Shown here: positions 1-8,394 of the stretch, piece after piece
Numbering within the stretch: position 1 is the stretch's first letter
Layout: the number at the start of each line of letters is the position of its first letter
Source: Agromyces marinus
Lineage (GTDB): Bacteria > Actinomycetota > Actinomycetes > Actinomycetales > Microbacteriaceae
Direction: 5' to 3'
Length of the DNA stretch: 64,000 nt
Assembly: GCF_021442325.1 (NCBI RefSeq)
Contig: NZ_CP087879.1
Coordinates: 248,001-312,000 of the forward strand
Position numbers and translations under genes: made by a program
The notes under the pieces: model-generated
Told to the model about the DNA's origin: nothing
The model's input: only the letters and a program-made list of their open reading frames with translations
Database searches by the model: none

Positions 1-295
1 GCCGGCCGTGGCTGCACTGCAGCACGGTGCCGTCGCGGTCGAGCGCGCGCCCGTTGGCGAACTCGGCGCCGGTGCGGAAGACGTGCTGCTCGCCGGTCGC
101 GGCATCCCACTCGAGGATGCGGTCGTTCGGGATGTCGCTGAAGCGCACGCGGCGCTCGGATGCGAGCCAGACGGGGCCCTCGGCCCATGCCGCACCGGCG
201 CAGAGCGCCTCGAGCTCTGCACCGGGGGCGATCAGGCTCGATGCGGCGGGGGTCTGCGACGGAGCGGGGGCGTCCGAGTGGTGTGGTGTAGACAC
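1..295 (-). CDS. SMP-30/gluconolactonase-family lactonase (partial, C-terminus outside window)
   Basis: Reading leftward from a GTG at 295, about 98 codons are present and the frame runs off the window. The translated N-terminus carries the family signature AEGPVWLASERR..FSDIPNDRILEWD followed by GAEFANGRALDRDG, as in SMP-30/gluconolactonase beta-propeller enzymes, which hydrolyse sugar lactones using a bound divalent metal. A strong GAGGAGG ribosome site lies about 5 nt before the GTG. The gene diverges from the epimerase gene at 417, and the shared 120-bp gap holds a candidate FadR-family operator. A lactonase fits the aldose-to-aldonate step of the catabolic locus to its right. The exact substrate is inference. 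Confidence 0.85.
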   Translation of the reverse strand, partial: MSTPHHSDAPAPSQTPAASSLIAPGAELEALCAGAAWAEGPVWLASERRVRFSDIPNDRILEWDAATGEQHVFRTGAEFANGRALDRDGTVLQCSHGR

Positions 296-354
296 GATCC
301 TCCTCGATCGGCGAGCTGCAACAAGGTACTCGGGCGCGGCGCCCGGCAGGCTAC

Positions 355-370
355 AGGTCAACCGGTTCTG
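355..370. promoter_or_regulatory. Candidate FadR/GntR operator before the epimerase gene
   Basis: GGTCAACCGGTT occupies 356-367, built around the palindrome AACCGGTT. The same 12-mer occurs once more, at 2128-2139, before the DhaK operon next to the FadR-type regulator gene. It sits in the divergent gap between the lactonase (start 295) and epimerase (start 417) genes, so one site could control both. Confidence 0.5.
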
Positions 371-416
371 GGATATCGTAGCGTGGGGGCACAGCCCGAC
401 GAAGGGAACCACCACC

Positions 417-1292
417 ATGCGCATCGCTGTCACTGGAAGCTCGGGCAAGCTCGGCCGGGCCACCGTCGCCCGGCTCATCGACGACGGGCACGAGGTCACC
501 GGCTTCGACCTGCACGGAACCCCCGGCCCCGGATTCACCCGCGTCGACCTGAACGACTACGGCCAGACGCTCGACAGCCTGCTGGGCGTGACTGCCCGTC
601 ACGCGGGGCTCGACGCCATCGTGCACCTGGCCGCAATCCCGGTCAACGGCCTGGTTCCGGATGCCACGACCTTCACCACGAACATCACGGCGAGCTTCAA
701 TGTGGTCCATGCCGCGGCCCGCGCCGGCATCCGCACGATCGTGACGGCGTCGAGCATCACAGCCATGGGCTTCCCGTTCGACACGCCGCCTGCGGCGCTG
801 CCGGTCGACGAGACGCTGACCGAGGCGAACAACACCTACGGCCTCGGCAAGGTCGCCGAGGAGGCGATGTGGGGCCAGCTCGCCCGGTGGATGCCGGGCC
901 TGTCGATCACCTCGTTGCGGTTCACGAACGTGGTCGCACCGGGGGAGTACGGCGCGTTCGAGCGGGCGGAGGACCCGGACTACCGCCGGGACCTGCTGTT
1001 CAGTTATGTCGACTCGCGCGACGGCGCGGCTTCGGTCGCGCTCGCCCTGGCCGCTGCGGAGCCGGGGTTCGAGGTGTACGACATCGCCGCGTCCGATACC
1101 GGCAGTGCGGTGCCCTCGGCCGAGCTGTGCGCGCACCACTTCCCGGGCGTGCCCGTGCGCGAGGGGCTCGGCGAGTTCGAGACGCTCGTGTCGGTCGACA
1201 AGGCGCGCGACCGGCTCGGCTTCGTGGCGCGGCACCTCTGGCGTGAGGAGTACGCGGCGCAGCGCGCGGCCGAGGGTGGCGCGACGCGCTGA
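417..1292 (+). CDS. NAD(P)-dependent epimerase/dehydratase family (extended SDR) protein
   Basis: This 291-residue Rossmann-fold protein begins MRIAVTGSSGKLGRAT, the GxSGxxG dinucleotide-binding motif, and has the SDR catalytic pair as YGLGK near residue 141. Extended SDRs of this size include sugar epimerases and uronate or aldose dehydrogenases. ATG at 417 is preferred over upstream in-frame starts because the Rossmann motif starts right after it and GAAGGGA precedes it by about 11 nt. The divergent lactonase suggests a dehydrogenase that oxidises an aldose to a lactone, but a true epimerase cannot be excluded. A candidate FadR operator lies 50-60 bp upstream. Confidence 0.85.
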   Translation: MRIAVTGSSGKLGRATVARLIDDGHEVTGFDLHGTPGPGFTRVDLNDYGQTLDSLLGVTARHAGLDAIVHLAAIPVNGLVPDATTFTTNITASFNVVHAAARAGIRTIVTASSITAMGFPFDTPPAALPVDETLTEANNTYGLGKVAEEAMWGQLARWMPGLSITSLRFTNVVAPGEYGAFERAEDPDYRRDLLFSYVDSRDGAASVALALAAAEPGFEVYDIAASDTGSAVPSAELCAHHFPGVPVREGLGEFETLVSVDKARDRLGFVARHLWREEYAAQRAAEGGATR

Positions 1293-1319
1293 CGCCTCGC
1301 CGATCCGCGCGGTCGAGGC

Positions 1320-2060
1320 TCAGGCGTCGGCCGTGCGGGACAGTCGCTCCGACGCGGTGCTCATGTGCGAGGCCATGGCGGACGCCGCTGCGTCGGGGTC
1401 GTGCGCTCGAAGCGCGTCGAACACGGCCTCGTGCTCGGTCAGCGCCGTCCGCGCGTCGTCGGCGCCGTGGACGGCGCGGTCGACCCACACCCGGAGCAGC
1501 GACTGGACGACCTGCAGCAGCCCGACGAGGGTCGAGTTGCCGGCGATCGACGCGAGTTCGTGGTGCCACGCCAGGTCGGCCTTGACGAACGCGCGCAGGT
1601 CGTCGTCGACGTTCGCACGCATGCGGTTCAGGTGCCGTTCGAGGACCTCGACCCGGTCGTCGGTGATCCGGGCGGCGGCGAGCCGGGCGACGTAGATCTC
1701 GAGTCCTGAGCGGAGCTCGAGCAGTTCGGCGGTGCTGCGTTCGCCGATGAGGATGCCCCAGCTGAGCGTCTGGGGGAGCATCTCGCTCGCGGTGCCGCGC
1801 AGGTAGGTCCCGGACCCGGGGCGCACGTCGACGATGCCGAGGATCTCGAGCGCGGCGAGGGCTTCGCGTACGGCCGACCGGCCGACCTCGAGGCTCGCCG
1901 CGAGCTGCCGTTCGGGGGGCAGGCGGGTGCCCGGTGCGATGGAGCCGCTCGTGAAGAGGTCGAGCAGTCGGGTGGCGACGACCGAGACGGCCGAGCCCGA
2001 GGGGAGCGTGCCGAGGGCGGCGGCGATCTCGGCGGAATTGTCGTCTCTGAACACGGGCAT
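1320..2060 (-). CDS. FadR-subfamily GntR transcriptional regulator
   Basis: The 246-residue protein has an N-terminal winged helix (about residues 24-85, with APGTRLPPERQLAASLEVGR and SAVREALAALEILGIVDVRP) and a C-terminal all-helical FCD effector domain with the expected metal-binding pattern (DLAWHHELASIAGN and later HEAVFDALRAHD). FCD regulators bind organic acids or sugar acids. It is transcribed divergently from the DhaK-DhaL operon, and the gap between them holds the inverted repeat GGTCAACCGGTTTGAC. It probably represses the kinase operon and, through a second copy of the site, the epimerase and lactonase genes. The likely inducer is a sugar acid of that pathway. Confidence 0.9.
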   Translation of the reverse strand: MPVFRDDNSAEIAAALGTLPSGSAVSVVATRLLDLFTSGSIAPGTRLPPERQLAASLEVGRSAVREALAALEILGIVDVRPGSGTYLRGTASEMLPQTLSWGILIGERSTAELLELRSGLEIYVARLAAARITDDRVEVLERHLNRMRANVDDDLRAFVKADLAWHHELASIAGNSTLVGLLQVVQSLLRVWVDRAVHGADDARTALTEHEAVFDALRAHDPDAAASAMASHMSTASERLSRTADA

Positions 2061-2127
2061 GGGATCAACCTAACAACCGGATGGCGGGAGGGCGTGCGTC
2101 CCCAGTTTGCGCTCCGAGCTTGCAAGT

Positions 2128-2143
2128 GGTCAACCGGTTTGAC
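2128..2143. promoter_or_regulatory. Candidate FadR/GntR operator before the DhaK operon
   Basis: GGTCAACCGGTTTGAC (2128-2143) is a near-perfect inverted repeat, with arms GTCAA and TTGAC around CCGG and one extra T. It lies 60 bp before the kinase start and 68 bp before the divergent regulator start. A partial copy, AACAACCGG, lies at 2072-2080 close to the regulator start. The 12-mer GGTCAACCGGTT is shared with 356-367. Confidence 0.55.
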
Positions 2144-2203
2144 ACTATGGAGGTGAGTTGACCGCTGCCGGGGGCCACCCCGGCCCGATCTGGGGGGAGC
2201 CGG

Positions 2204-3955
2204 ATGACACGTCTCCACAATCGACCCGAGGACTTCGCGGACGAGATGATCGACGGCTTCGTCGCGGCCAACGCGCGCTCCGTCCGCCGCGTCCCCGGCG
2301 GCGTCGTGCGATCCACCCGCGTCCCCGACGGGCAGGTCGCGGTCGTCATCGGCGGCGGCTCCGGCCACTACCCGGCGTTCGGCGGACTCGTCGGCCAGGG
2401 CCTCGCGCACGGCGCGGCCATGGGCAACCTGTTCGCATCCCCATCGACGCAGCAGGTGCGTTCGGTCGCCCACGCGGCCGATCAGGGCGGCGGCGTGTTG
2501 TTCAGCTACGGCAACTACGCCGGCGACGTGTTGAACTTCGACGCCGCGCAGGAGCAGCTTCGCGCCGCCGGAATCCCCGTCGAGACCGTGACGGTCACCG
2601 ACGACATCTCGAGCGCGCCCCCCGCCGAGAAACACAAGCGGCGCGGCATCGCCGGTGACCTCACGGTCTTCAAGTCGGCCGCTGCCGCAGCCGAGGCCGG
2701 GTACGACCTGCCCCAGGTCGCCCGCGTCGCCCGGTTGGCGAACGAGCGCACCCGCTCCTTCGGTGTCGCGTTCACCGGCTGTACCCTCCCTGGAGCCGAG
2801 GCCCCGCTGTTCACCGTCCCCGTGGGTCGGATGGCGGTCGGCCTCGGCATCCACGGCGAGCCGGGCATCGACGAGACCGACGTGCCCACGGCCGACGGAC
2901 TCGCCGAACTCCTCGTCACCAGCCTGCTCGCCGAACTCCCCGACGGCCTCCGGCAGGCCGACGGAGCGCGCGTCGTCCCGATCCTCAACGGACTCGGCGC
3001 GCTCAAGTACGAGGAGCTCTTCGTCGTCTACCGCCGCATCGCGCAGCTGCTCGAAGCCGCGGGAGTGGAGATCGTCGACCCCCACGTCGGCGAGTACTGC
3101 ACGAGCTTCGACATGGCCGGCGGATCGCTGACCCTGTTCTGGCTCGACGACGAACTCGAGCGGCTGTGGCACGCTCCCGCCGACACCCCGGCCTACCGCC
3201 GTGGGTCGGTCGCCGCGGCCGAGCGGGTCGAGATCGACGAGGCGACGGATGACGCGGGCAGCGCCATCCGCCCCGGAACCCCCGAATCCCGGGAAGCCGC
3301 CGCCCGCGCCCTGGCCGCCCTCGAGGCCACGGTCGCGGTCGTCGACGCGCACGTCGACGAGCTCGGCCGGATGGACGCGATCGCCGGCGACGGCGACCAC
3401 GGCATCGGCATGCAGCGCGGATCAGACGCGGCCCTCGAGGCCGCCCGCGCCGCCGCCGAGGCCGGTGCCGGCGCGGCCACCCTGCTCGACCGGGCAGGCG
3501 ACGCCTGGTCGGATCGCGCCGGCGGCACCTCCGGCGCGCTCTGGGGCGTGGCGCTCCGCGCGATCGGCGGCGCGCTCGGCGACGAGGCGGCCCCCACCGC
3601 CCGCGCCGTCGCGGCGGGCGTCGCCGCGGCGCGCGACGGCATCCGGGCGTACGGCAAGGCGCAGGTCGGTGACAAGACCATGGTCGACGCCCTGGTCCCC
3701 TTCGCGGAAACCCTCGACCGCGACGTGGACGCCGACCGCGGCCTCGCCGACGCCTGGGTCGCCGCTGCGGCCGCGGCATCCGCTGCCGCAGCGGCCACCG
3801 CCGACCTGCTGCCCCGCATGGGCCGGGCCCGCCCCCACGCCGAGAAGAGCCTCGGCACGCCCGACCCCGGCGCCCACTCGTTCGCGCTCATCGTCACCGC
3901 GGTGGGCGAGGTCCTCACTGGCGACGCCGGCCCGTTTAAGGAGAACGCACGATGA
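2204..3955 (+). CDS. DhaK-DhaL fusion kinase (dihydroxyacetone/erythrulose kinase family)
   Basis: The 583-residue ATP-dependent kinase combines a DhaK domain (about residues 1-330) and a DhaL domain (about 360-583). DhaK shows [20 protein letters not shown] and the substrate-binding histidine in GIHGEPG (about residue 217), which forms a covalent hemiaminal with ketose substrates in this family. DhaL shows the Mg-ATP aspartates in [10 protein letters not shown] (about residue 394). It is the first gene of a five-gene operon with 1- to 4-nt overlaps. The neighbouring RpiB- and TIM-type isomerases make an L- or D-erythrulose kinase (LerK/DerK type) more likely than a glycerone kinase. That substrate is inferred from context. 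Confidence 0.9.
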   Translation: MTRLHNRPEDFADEMIDGFVAANARSVRRVPGGVVRSTRVPDGQVAVVIGGGSGHYPAFGGLVGQGLAHGAAMGNLFASPSTQQVRSVAHAADQGGGVLFSYGNYAGDVLNFDAAQEQLRAAGIPVETVTVTDDISSAPPAEKHKRRGIAGDLTVFKSAAAAAEAGYDLPQVARVARLANERTRSFGVAFTGCTLPGAEAPLFTVPVGRMAVGLGIHGEPGIDETDVPTADGLAELLVTSLLAELPDGLRQADGARVVPILNGLGALKYEELFVVYRRIAQLLEAAGVEIVDPHVGEYCTSFDMAGGSLTLFWLDDELERLWHAPADTPAYRRGSVAAAERVEIDEATDDAGSAIRPGTPESREAAARALAALEATVAVVDAHVDELGRMDAIAGDGDHGIGMQRGSDAALEAARAAAEAGAGAATLLDRAGDAWSDRAGGTSGALWGVALRAIGGALGDEAAPTARAVAAGVAAARDGIRAYGKAQVGDKTMVDALVPFAETLDRDVDADRGLADAWVAAAAAASAAAAATADLLPRMGRARPHAEKSLGTPDPGAHSFALIVTAVGEVLTGDAGPFKENAR

Positions 3956-4422
3956 CCGACCAGCTCCGCATCGTCGTCGGCAGCGACGACGCCGGCCACG
4001 ACTACAAGGAGATCCTCAAACGCGATCTCGAGCAGCACGCCGGCGTGGCATCCGTCGTCGATGTCGGGGTCGACGCCGACGGGCACACGCCGTACCCGAA
4101 GGTCGCCGTCGCCGCTGCCGAACTCGTCGCCGCCGGCGAGGCCGACCGCGCCCTGCTCATCTGCGGAACCGGGCTCGGCGTCGCGATCGCCGCGAACAAG
4201 GTGCCCGGCATCCGCGCCGCGACCGCGCACGATAGTTTCTCCGTCGAGCGCAGCGTGCTCTCCAACGACGCCCAGGTGCTCACGATGGGCCAGCGCGTCG
4301 TCGGCATCGAGCTCGCCCGCCGCCTCGTGCGCGAATGGCTCGGCTACCGGTTCGACCCGACCTCGGCGTCCGCCGAGAAGGTCGCCGTCATCGGACAGTA
4401 CGAGACCACGGGGTCCTGCTGA
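3952..4422 (+). CDS. RpiB/LacAB-family sugar phosphate isomerase (probable D-erythrulose-4-phosphate isomerase)
   Basis: The 156-residue protein matches RpiB/Lac[21 protein letters not shown] at the N-terminus, the active-site cysteine in [16 protein letters not shown], and [15 protein letters not shown] near the C-terminus. Family members isomerise ribose 5-phosphate or, as EryI/DerI, D-erythrulose 4-phosphate to D-erythrose 4-phosphate. Its ATG overlaps the kinase stop codon (ATGA). The adjacent TIM-type gene recreates the eryH-eryI pair of erythritol and threitol pathways, which supports the tetrose role over ribose. Confidence 0.9.
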   Translation: MTDQLRIVVGSDDAGHDYKEILKRDLEQHAGVASVVDVGVDADGHTPYPKVAVAAAELVAAGEADRALLICGTGLGVAIAANKVPGIRAATAHDSFSVERSVLSNDAQVLTMGQRVVGIELARRLVREWLGYRFDPTSASAEKVAVIGQYETTGSC

Positions 4423-5201
4423 TGAGCCCGCGTGTGTCGGTCGGGGTGAGCCTGAAGATGTACTTCGGGCACGCCGACGCGCGCCGCTGGTTCGAGCACG
4501 TCGCCGCGTCGGCGGCCGCGCACCCCGCCGTCGTCGACGGCCGCGTCGAGTGCTTCGTGATCCCCACCTACCTGCAGGTGCTGCCCGCGCTCGCCGCGTT
4601 CGAGGGCACCCCGGTCGTCGTCGGCGCGCAGGACGTGGCGACCGAGGACTCCGGCGCGTACACGGGCGAGGTCTCGGCGGCCGAACTCGCCGAGGTCGGC
4701 GTCGGCCTGGCCGAGATCGGCCACGCCGAGCGCCGGCGCCTGTTCGGCGAGACCGACGAGGTCGTCGCGGCGAAGGCCGCCGCGGCGCTGCGCAACGGCA
4801 TCGCCCCCGTGCTCTGCATCGGCGAGTCCGAGCGAGCGGATGCCGCGTCCGCCGCCGCAGACACGATCGCGCAACTCCGCTCGGCGCTCGCCGACGCACC
4901 GGCCGGACGGGTGCTCGTCGCGTACGAACCGGTCTGGGCCATCGGCGCCCCGGAGCCCGCGCCGGCCTCGCACATCGCGGAGGTGTCTCGCGCGCTCCGT
5001 ACCGAGATCGACGCGCTGCCCGGGCGCGAGGGCAGCCTCGTGATCTACGGCGGTTCGGCCGGCCCTGGCCAGCTCACGCGGCTCGACGGTTCGGTCGACG
5101 GGCTGTTCCTCGGCAGGTTCGCCCACGACCCCGCCGCCCTCGCCGACGTGCTCGACGAGGCGGCGCTGCTCGCCGACCGGCGAGCGGAGGCGGCCGCATG
5201 A
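4422..5201 (+). CDS. Triosephosphate-isomerase-family protein (probable L-erythrulose-1-phosphate isomerase, EryH/LerI type)
   Basis: The 259-residue TIM-barrel protein begins [15 protein letters not shown], the variant of the N-K-M substrate loop typical of EryH/LerI proteins and unlike the GNWKM of glycolytic TIM. The catalytic histidine lies in EIGHAERRRLFGE and the catalytic glutamate in AYEPVWAIG. IYGGSAGPG forms the phosphate loop. EryH/LerI converts L-erythrulose 1-phosphate to D-erythrulose 4-phosphate, the substrate of the RpiB-type enzyme just upstream. Its ATG overlaps the preceding TGA by one base. An ordinary glycolytic function is unlikely in this operon. Confidence 0.9.
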   Translation: MSPRVSVGVSLKMYFGHADARRWFEHVAASAAAHPAVVDGRVECFVIPTYLQVLPALAAFEGTPVVVGAQDVATEDSGAYTGEVSAAELAEVGVGLAEIGHAERRRLFGETDEVVAAKAAAALRNGIAPVLCIGESERADAASAAADTIAQLRSALADAPAGRVLVAYEPVWAIGAPEPAPASHIAEVSRALRTEIDALPGREGSLVIYGGSAGPGQLTRLDGSVDGLFLGRFAHDPAALADVLDEAALLADRRAEAAA

Positions 5202-5992
5202 TCGGCCTCGGCACCTACGCGTTCTTCTGGGAGCACTCCGACCGGGTCGAGACGCCGCTCAGCCTCATCGGCGCGTTCGAACGCACCCGCGAGCTCGACG
5301 TCGACCTGTTCCAGGTCTGCGACTACGCGCCGTTGCTGTCCATGTCGGATGCCGAACTCCGTGCGGCCGCGCTCTCCGCGCGCCGGCTCGGTTTGACGAT
5401 CGAGCTCGGCACGAAGGGTGTCGCACCCGAGCACCTGCGGACGTTCCTGCGACTGGCCGACGTGTTCGACGCCGGGCTCGTGCGGAGCATGCTCTACGCG
5501 CCCGGCTTCCGGCCGAGCCTCGACGAGGCGGCGAGCCTGCTCGGCGAGGTCATGCCCGACTTCGAGGCCGCGGGCGTGACCCTCGCGCTCGAGACCTACG
5601 AGCAGGTCCCGACATCCGCTCTCGTCGAACTCATCGACGGCATCGGAAGCGACCGGCTCGGCATCTGCCTCGACCCCGCGAACGTGGTCGCCGCACTCGA
5701 GACCCCGAAGGCCGCCGTCGAACGCTGCGCAGAACTCACCCGCAACATCCATGCCAAGGACTTCGCGTTCGCCCGGCAGGAGGGCTGGGTCGGTTTCACC
5801 TACTCGGGTGCCCCGATGGGGGAGGGCCTGCACAACTACCCGCACCTGCTCGAGACCGTACGCCCCGCAGAACGGGGCATCAACGAGGTCGTCGAGCACT
5901 GGCTGCCCTGGCAGGGCGACGCCGAGACCACCATCCGAACCGAACGCGAGTGGACGACCACCGCACTGCACCACCTGAGGAGCACACGATGA
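5198..5992 (+). CDS. Sugar phosphate isomerase/epimerase-family TIM barrel (candidate 3-oxo-isoapionate decarboxylase, OiaC-like)
   Basis: This 264-residue xylose-isomerase-like barrel (AP endonuclease 2 fold) has likely metal ligands in ALETYEQ, GICLDPAN and NIHAKDF, and a C-terminal EVVEHWLPW. The family includes hydroxypyruvate isomerases and ketose epimerases. From memory of the D-apionate pathway, the oxo-isoapionate decarboxylase also belongs to this fold, and its product L-erythrulose would feed the upstream kinase. The ATG at 5198 overlaps the TIM-type stop (ATGA). The fold is secure. The decarboxylase role is inference from operon partners. Confidence 0.8.
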   Translation: MIGLGTYAFFWEHSDRVETPLSLIGAFERTRELDVDLFQVCDYAPLLSMSDAELRAAALSARRLGLTIELGTKGVAPEHLRTFLRLADVFDAGLVRSMLYAPGFRPSLDEAASLLGEVMPDFEAAGVTLALETYEQVPTSALVELIDGIGSDRLGICLDPANVVAALETPKAAVERCAELTRNIHAKDFAFARQEGWVGFTYSGAPMGEGLHNYPHLLETVRPAERGINEVVEHWLPWQGDAETTIRTEREWTTTALHHLRSTR

Positions 5993-6867
5993 GCATCACC
6001 GGAATCGCCGCACCGGCGGACACCTATACGATCGCCGTCATCGGCGCGGGCGGCAAGATGGGCATGCGCGTCTCGAACAACCTCGTGAAGACGGCGCACA
6101 CCGTCTTGTACAGCGAGAACTCGCCCGCCGGTCAGGAGGGCGTGCGCGAGGCCGGCCGCGAGCTGACCGAGACCCCGGAAGCCGTGCGCGACGCCGACAT
6201 CGTCGTGCTCGCCGTGCCCGACCTCGCGCTGGGCCCGGTGACCGCCGACATCGTGCCGCTGCTGAAGTCCGGTGCGATCGTGCTGACGCTCGACCCGGCG
6301 GCAGCCTACGCGGGCCTGCTCGCCACTCGCGAGGACGTCATCCAGGCCGTCGCACACCCGTGCCACCCGTCGATCTTCCTGCAGCGCACCACCCCCGAGG
6401 AGTACGCGGACACGTTCGGCGGCATCGCCGCCCCGCAGGACGCGATCGCCGCGATCGAGTCCGACGACCCCGCCAAGGCTGCGATCGTCGAGGCGACCGT
6501 GCGCGCGATCTACGCGCCCGTCATCGACGTGCACTGGGTCACGGTCAAGCAGCTCGCGCAGCTCGAGCCGACGCTCGTCGAGACGATCGCGTGCATGGTC
6601 GGCGCCCTGCTCAAGGAGGCGCTCGACGAGGCCGTGAACACCATGGGCGTGCCCGAGCCGGCCGCCCGATCGATCCTGCTCGGACACACGCAGGTCGCGC
6701 TCGCGAACGGCCTGCGCGGCGATAACCCGTTCAGCGATGCGTGCCTGATCGCCATGGACTACGGCAAGGAAGCGATCATCAAGGACGACTGGAAGAAGGT
6801 CTTCCGCGACGACGAGCTCGACGCCAACCTGGCCCGCATGCTTCACCTCGACAAGATCGAGCGCTGA
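5989..6867 (+). CDS. NAD-binding oxidoreductase with phosphogluconate-dehydrogenase-like C-terminal domain (candidate D-apionate oxidoisomerase, ApnO-like)
   Basis: The 292-residue protein has a Rossmann N-terminus (TIAVIGAGGKMGMRVSNNL, about residues 13-31), the segment IVVLAVPDLALGPV, and a helical C-terminal half with TVKQLAQLEPTLVE and GHTQVALANGLRG. This architecture matches the family containing D-apionate oxidoisomerase (ApnO), which turns D-apionate into 3-oxo-isoapionate. ATG at 5989 is chosen because it overlaps the preceding stop (ATGA) and the Rossmann motif follows. It is the last gene of the operon and is followed by a hairpin at 6875-6893. A related dehydrogenase acting on another branched or C4-C5 acid remains possible. 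Confidence 0.8.
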   Translation: MSITGIAAPADTYTIAVIGAGGKMGMRVSNNLVKTAHTVLYSENSPAGQEGVREAGRELTETPEAVRDADIVVLAVPDLALGPVTADIVPLLKSGAIVLTLDPAAAYAGLLATREDVIQAVAHPCHPSIFLQRTTPEEYADTFGGIAAPQDAIAAIESDDPAKAAIVEATVRAIYAPVIDVHWVTVKQLAQLEPTLVETIACMVGALLKEALDEAVNTMGVPEPAARSILLGHTQVALANGLRGDNPFSDACLIAMDYGKEAIIKDDWKKVFRDDELDANLARMLHLDKIER

Positions 6868-6874
6868 GCCGCGG

Positions 6875-6893
6875 CCCGCGGGTCCTCCGCGGG
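6875..6893 (+). terminator. Hairpin terminator of the kinase/isomerase operon
   Basis: CCCGCGG (6875-6881) and CCGCGGG (6887-6893) form a perfect 7-bp stem with a 5-nt loop, 8 nt after the operon stop codon. There is no T-run, as is common in high-GC actinobacteria. It also separates the convergent MFS gene ending at 6916. Confidence 0.6.
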
Positions 6894-6915
6894 TCGGATC
6901 AACCCAGGGGCTCGA

Positions 6916-8394
6916 TCAGGCGGATGCCGCGGGCGGCCCGGTTCGCGCAGGGCGCTGCGTGCGCGGGGTGGGGCCGGGGCGTGGTGGCATGGTCCGGCGG
7001 GCGACATCCGCTGCGGGTGCCGGGGCACCGTCGCTCGCGCCACGTCTCGTCGGGTCGTCGACCAGCGGCACGTCGGCCTGCGCGGGCACGTCGATCGGCC
7101 GCGTGATGGGGACCGCGATGGACGCGGTCGGTGCTTCGGCGTAGGCGAGCGCGTAGCGCGGCATCCGCCCGCCGACCGGGTGCCGCACGACCCGCATGCC
7201 GCGCGCCACGATGAGCCAGCCCAGCCCGACGAGCGCGGCGAGGCCCGCGGCGACGGCCGCGAGGCCGAGCGCCCAGCGCGGCCCCCACGCGTTCGCCACG
7301 GCGCCGACGAGCGGCGCGCCGACGGGCGTGCCGCCCGAGAGGATCGCCATGTACAGCGCCATCACGCGCCCGCGCAGCAGCGGGTCGGTCGTGGTCTGCA
7401 CGTACCCGTTCGCGGTCGTGAGCAGGGTCACGGCGCCGAATCCGATGAGGACGGTGGATGCCGCGAACAGCCAGTAGCCCGGCATGATCGCCGAGATCGC
7501 GGTGGCGGCGCCGAACAGGGCGGCGGCGATGATGATGACGCGCATGCGTGCGCGGTCGCGGCGGGCCGCCATGAGTGCGCCGGTGAGGGATCCGATCGCG
7601 AGGATCGAGTTGAGCATGCCGTACTCGCCCGCGCCGCGGCCGAACTCGACGGCCATGGTCGAGGAGAAGATCGGGAAGTTCATGCCGAACGCGCCGATGA
7701 GGAAGACGATCACGAACACGACGACGAGGTCGGGGCGCCCGGCGACGTACCGGAAGCCCGCGATGAACGCGCCGCGTTCACGGGGCGCGCGCGCGGTGCG
7801 GCGGAGCGAGGAGCCGCGGAGCTTCGCGAGCGCGGCGAGCACCGCGATGAACGTGATCGCGTTGATGACGAATACCCAGCCCGTGCCGACGAGCACGATG
7901 AGCACGCCCGCGAGCGCGGGGCCGATCAGCCGGGCCGCGTTGAACGAGGCCGAGTTCAGCGCGACCGCGTTCGACATGTTCGACGATGAGACGAGGTCGG
8001 CGACGAACGTCTGCCGGGCGGGGATGTCGACCGCGTTGACGATGCCGAGCAGGCCCGCGAAGACGTAGAGGTGCCAGAGCTCGGCGTGCCCGAACAGCAG
8101 CAGGAGTCCGAGGGCGAGGCCGAGCAGCATGAGTGCCGACTGCGTGAACATGAGCACCTTGCGGCGTTCGAAGTGGTCGGCGATGAGACCGGTCACGGGC
8201 ACGAGCAGCAGCTGGGGGGCGAACTGGAGGGCCATCGTGATGCCGACCGCGAACGCGTCGTTGTCGGTGAGCTCGGTGAGCACGACCCAGCTCTGCGCGG
8301 TCGCCTGCATCCATGCGCCGATGTTCGACACGAGTGCGCCGACGAACCAGATGCGGTAGTCGACGGATGCAAGGGAACGGAACATGGATCTCAC
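6916..8394 (-). CDS. MFS transporter (drug/siderophore-exporter-like)
   Basis: The 492-residue membrane protein has about 12 hydrophobic segments and the MFS loop signature GLIADHFERRKVLMFTQSA between helices 2 and 3, plus RQTFVADLV typical of the EntS-like MFS_3 group. About 85 C-terminal residues are hydrophilic, rich in Pro, Ala and Arg, and probably cytoplasmic. GTG at 8394 overlaps the MarR stop (GTGA); an internal ATG at 8385 is the alternative start. Pairing with MarR suggests an efflux pump induced by its own substrate. That substrate is unknown. Confidence 0.85.
   Translation of the reverse strand: MRSMFRSLASVDYRIWFVGALVSNIGAWMQATAQSWVVLTELTDNDAFAVGITMALQFAPQLLLVPVTGLIADHFERRKVLMFTQSALMLLGLALGLLLLFGHAELWHLYVFAGLLGIVNAVDIPARQTFVADLVSSSNMSNAVALNSASFNAARLIGPALAGVLIVLVGTGWVFVINAITFIAVLAALAKLRGSSLRRTARAPRERGAFIAGFRYVAGRPDLVVVFVIVFLIGAFGMNFPIFSSTMAVEFGRGAGEYGMLNSILAIGSLTGALMAARRDRARMRVIIIAAALFGAATAISAIMPGYWLFAASTVLIGFGAVTLLTTANGYVQTTTDPLLRGRVMALYMAILSGGTPVGAPLVGAVANAWGPRWALGLAAVAAGLAALVGLGWLIVARGMRVVRHPVGGRMPRYALAYAEAPTASIAVPITRPIDVPAQADVPLVDDPTRRGASDGAPAPAADVARRTMPPRPGPTPRTQRPARTGPPAASA

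Noticed and set aside
1628-3400. 590-codon minus-strand frame spanning the FadR gene and the kinase gene
   Set aside because: It runs antisense through the DhaK domain and out of frame through the regulator; no domain is recognisable.
2204-3955. Plain glycerol/dihydroxyacetone kinase assignment
   Set aside because: The operon contains EryH- and EryI-like isomerases and no glycerol dehydrogenase or PTS DhaM, so a tetrulose substrate fits better, though it is not proven.
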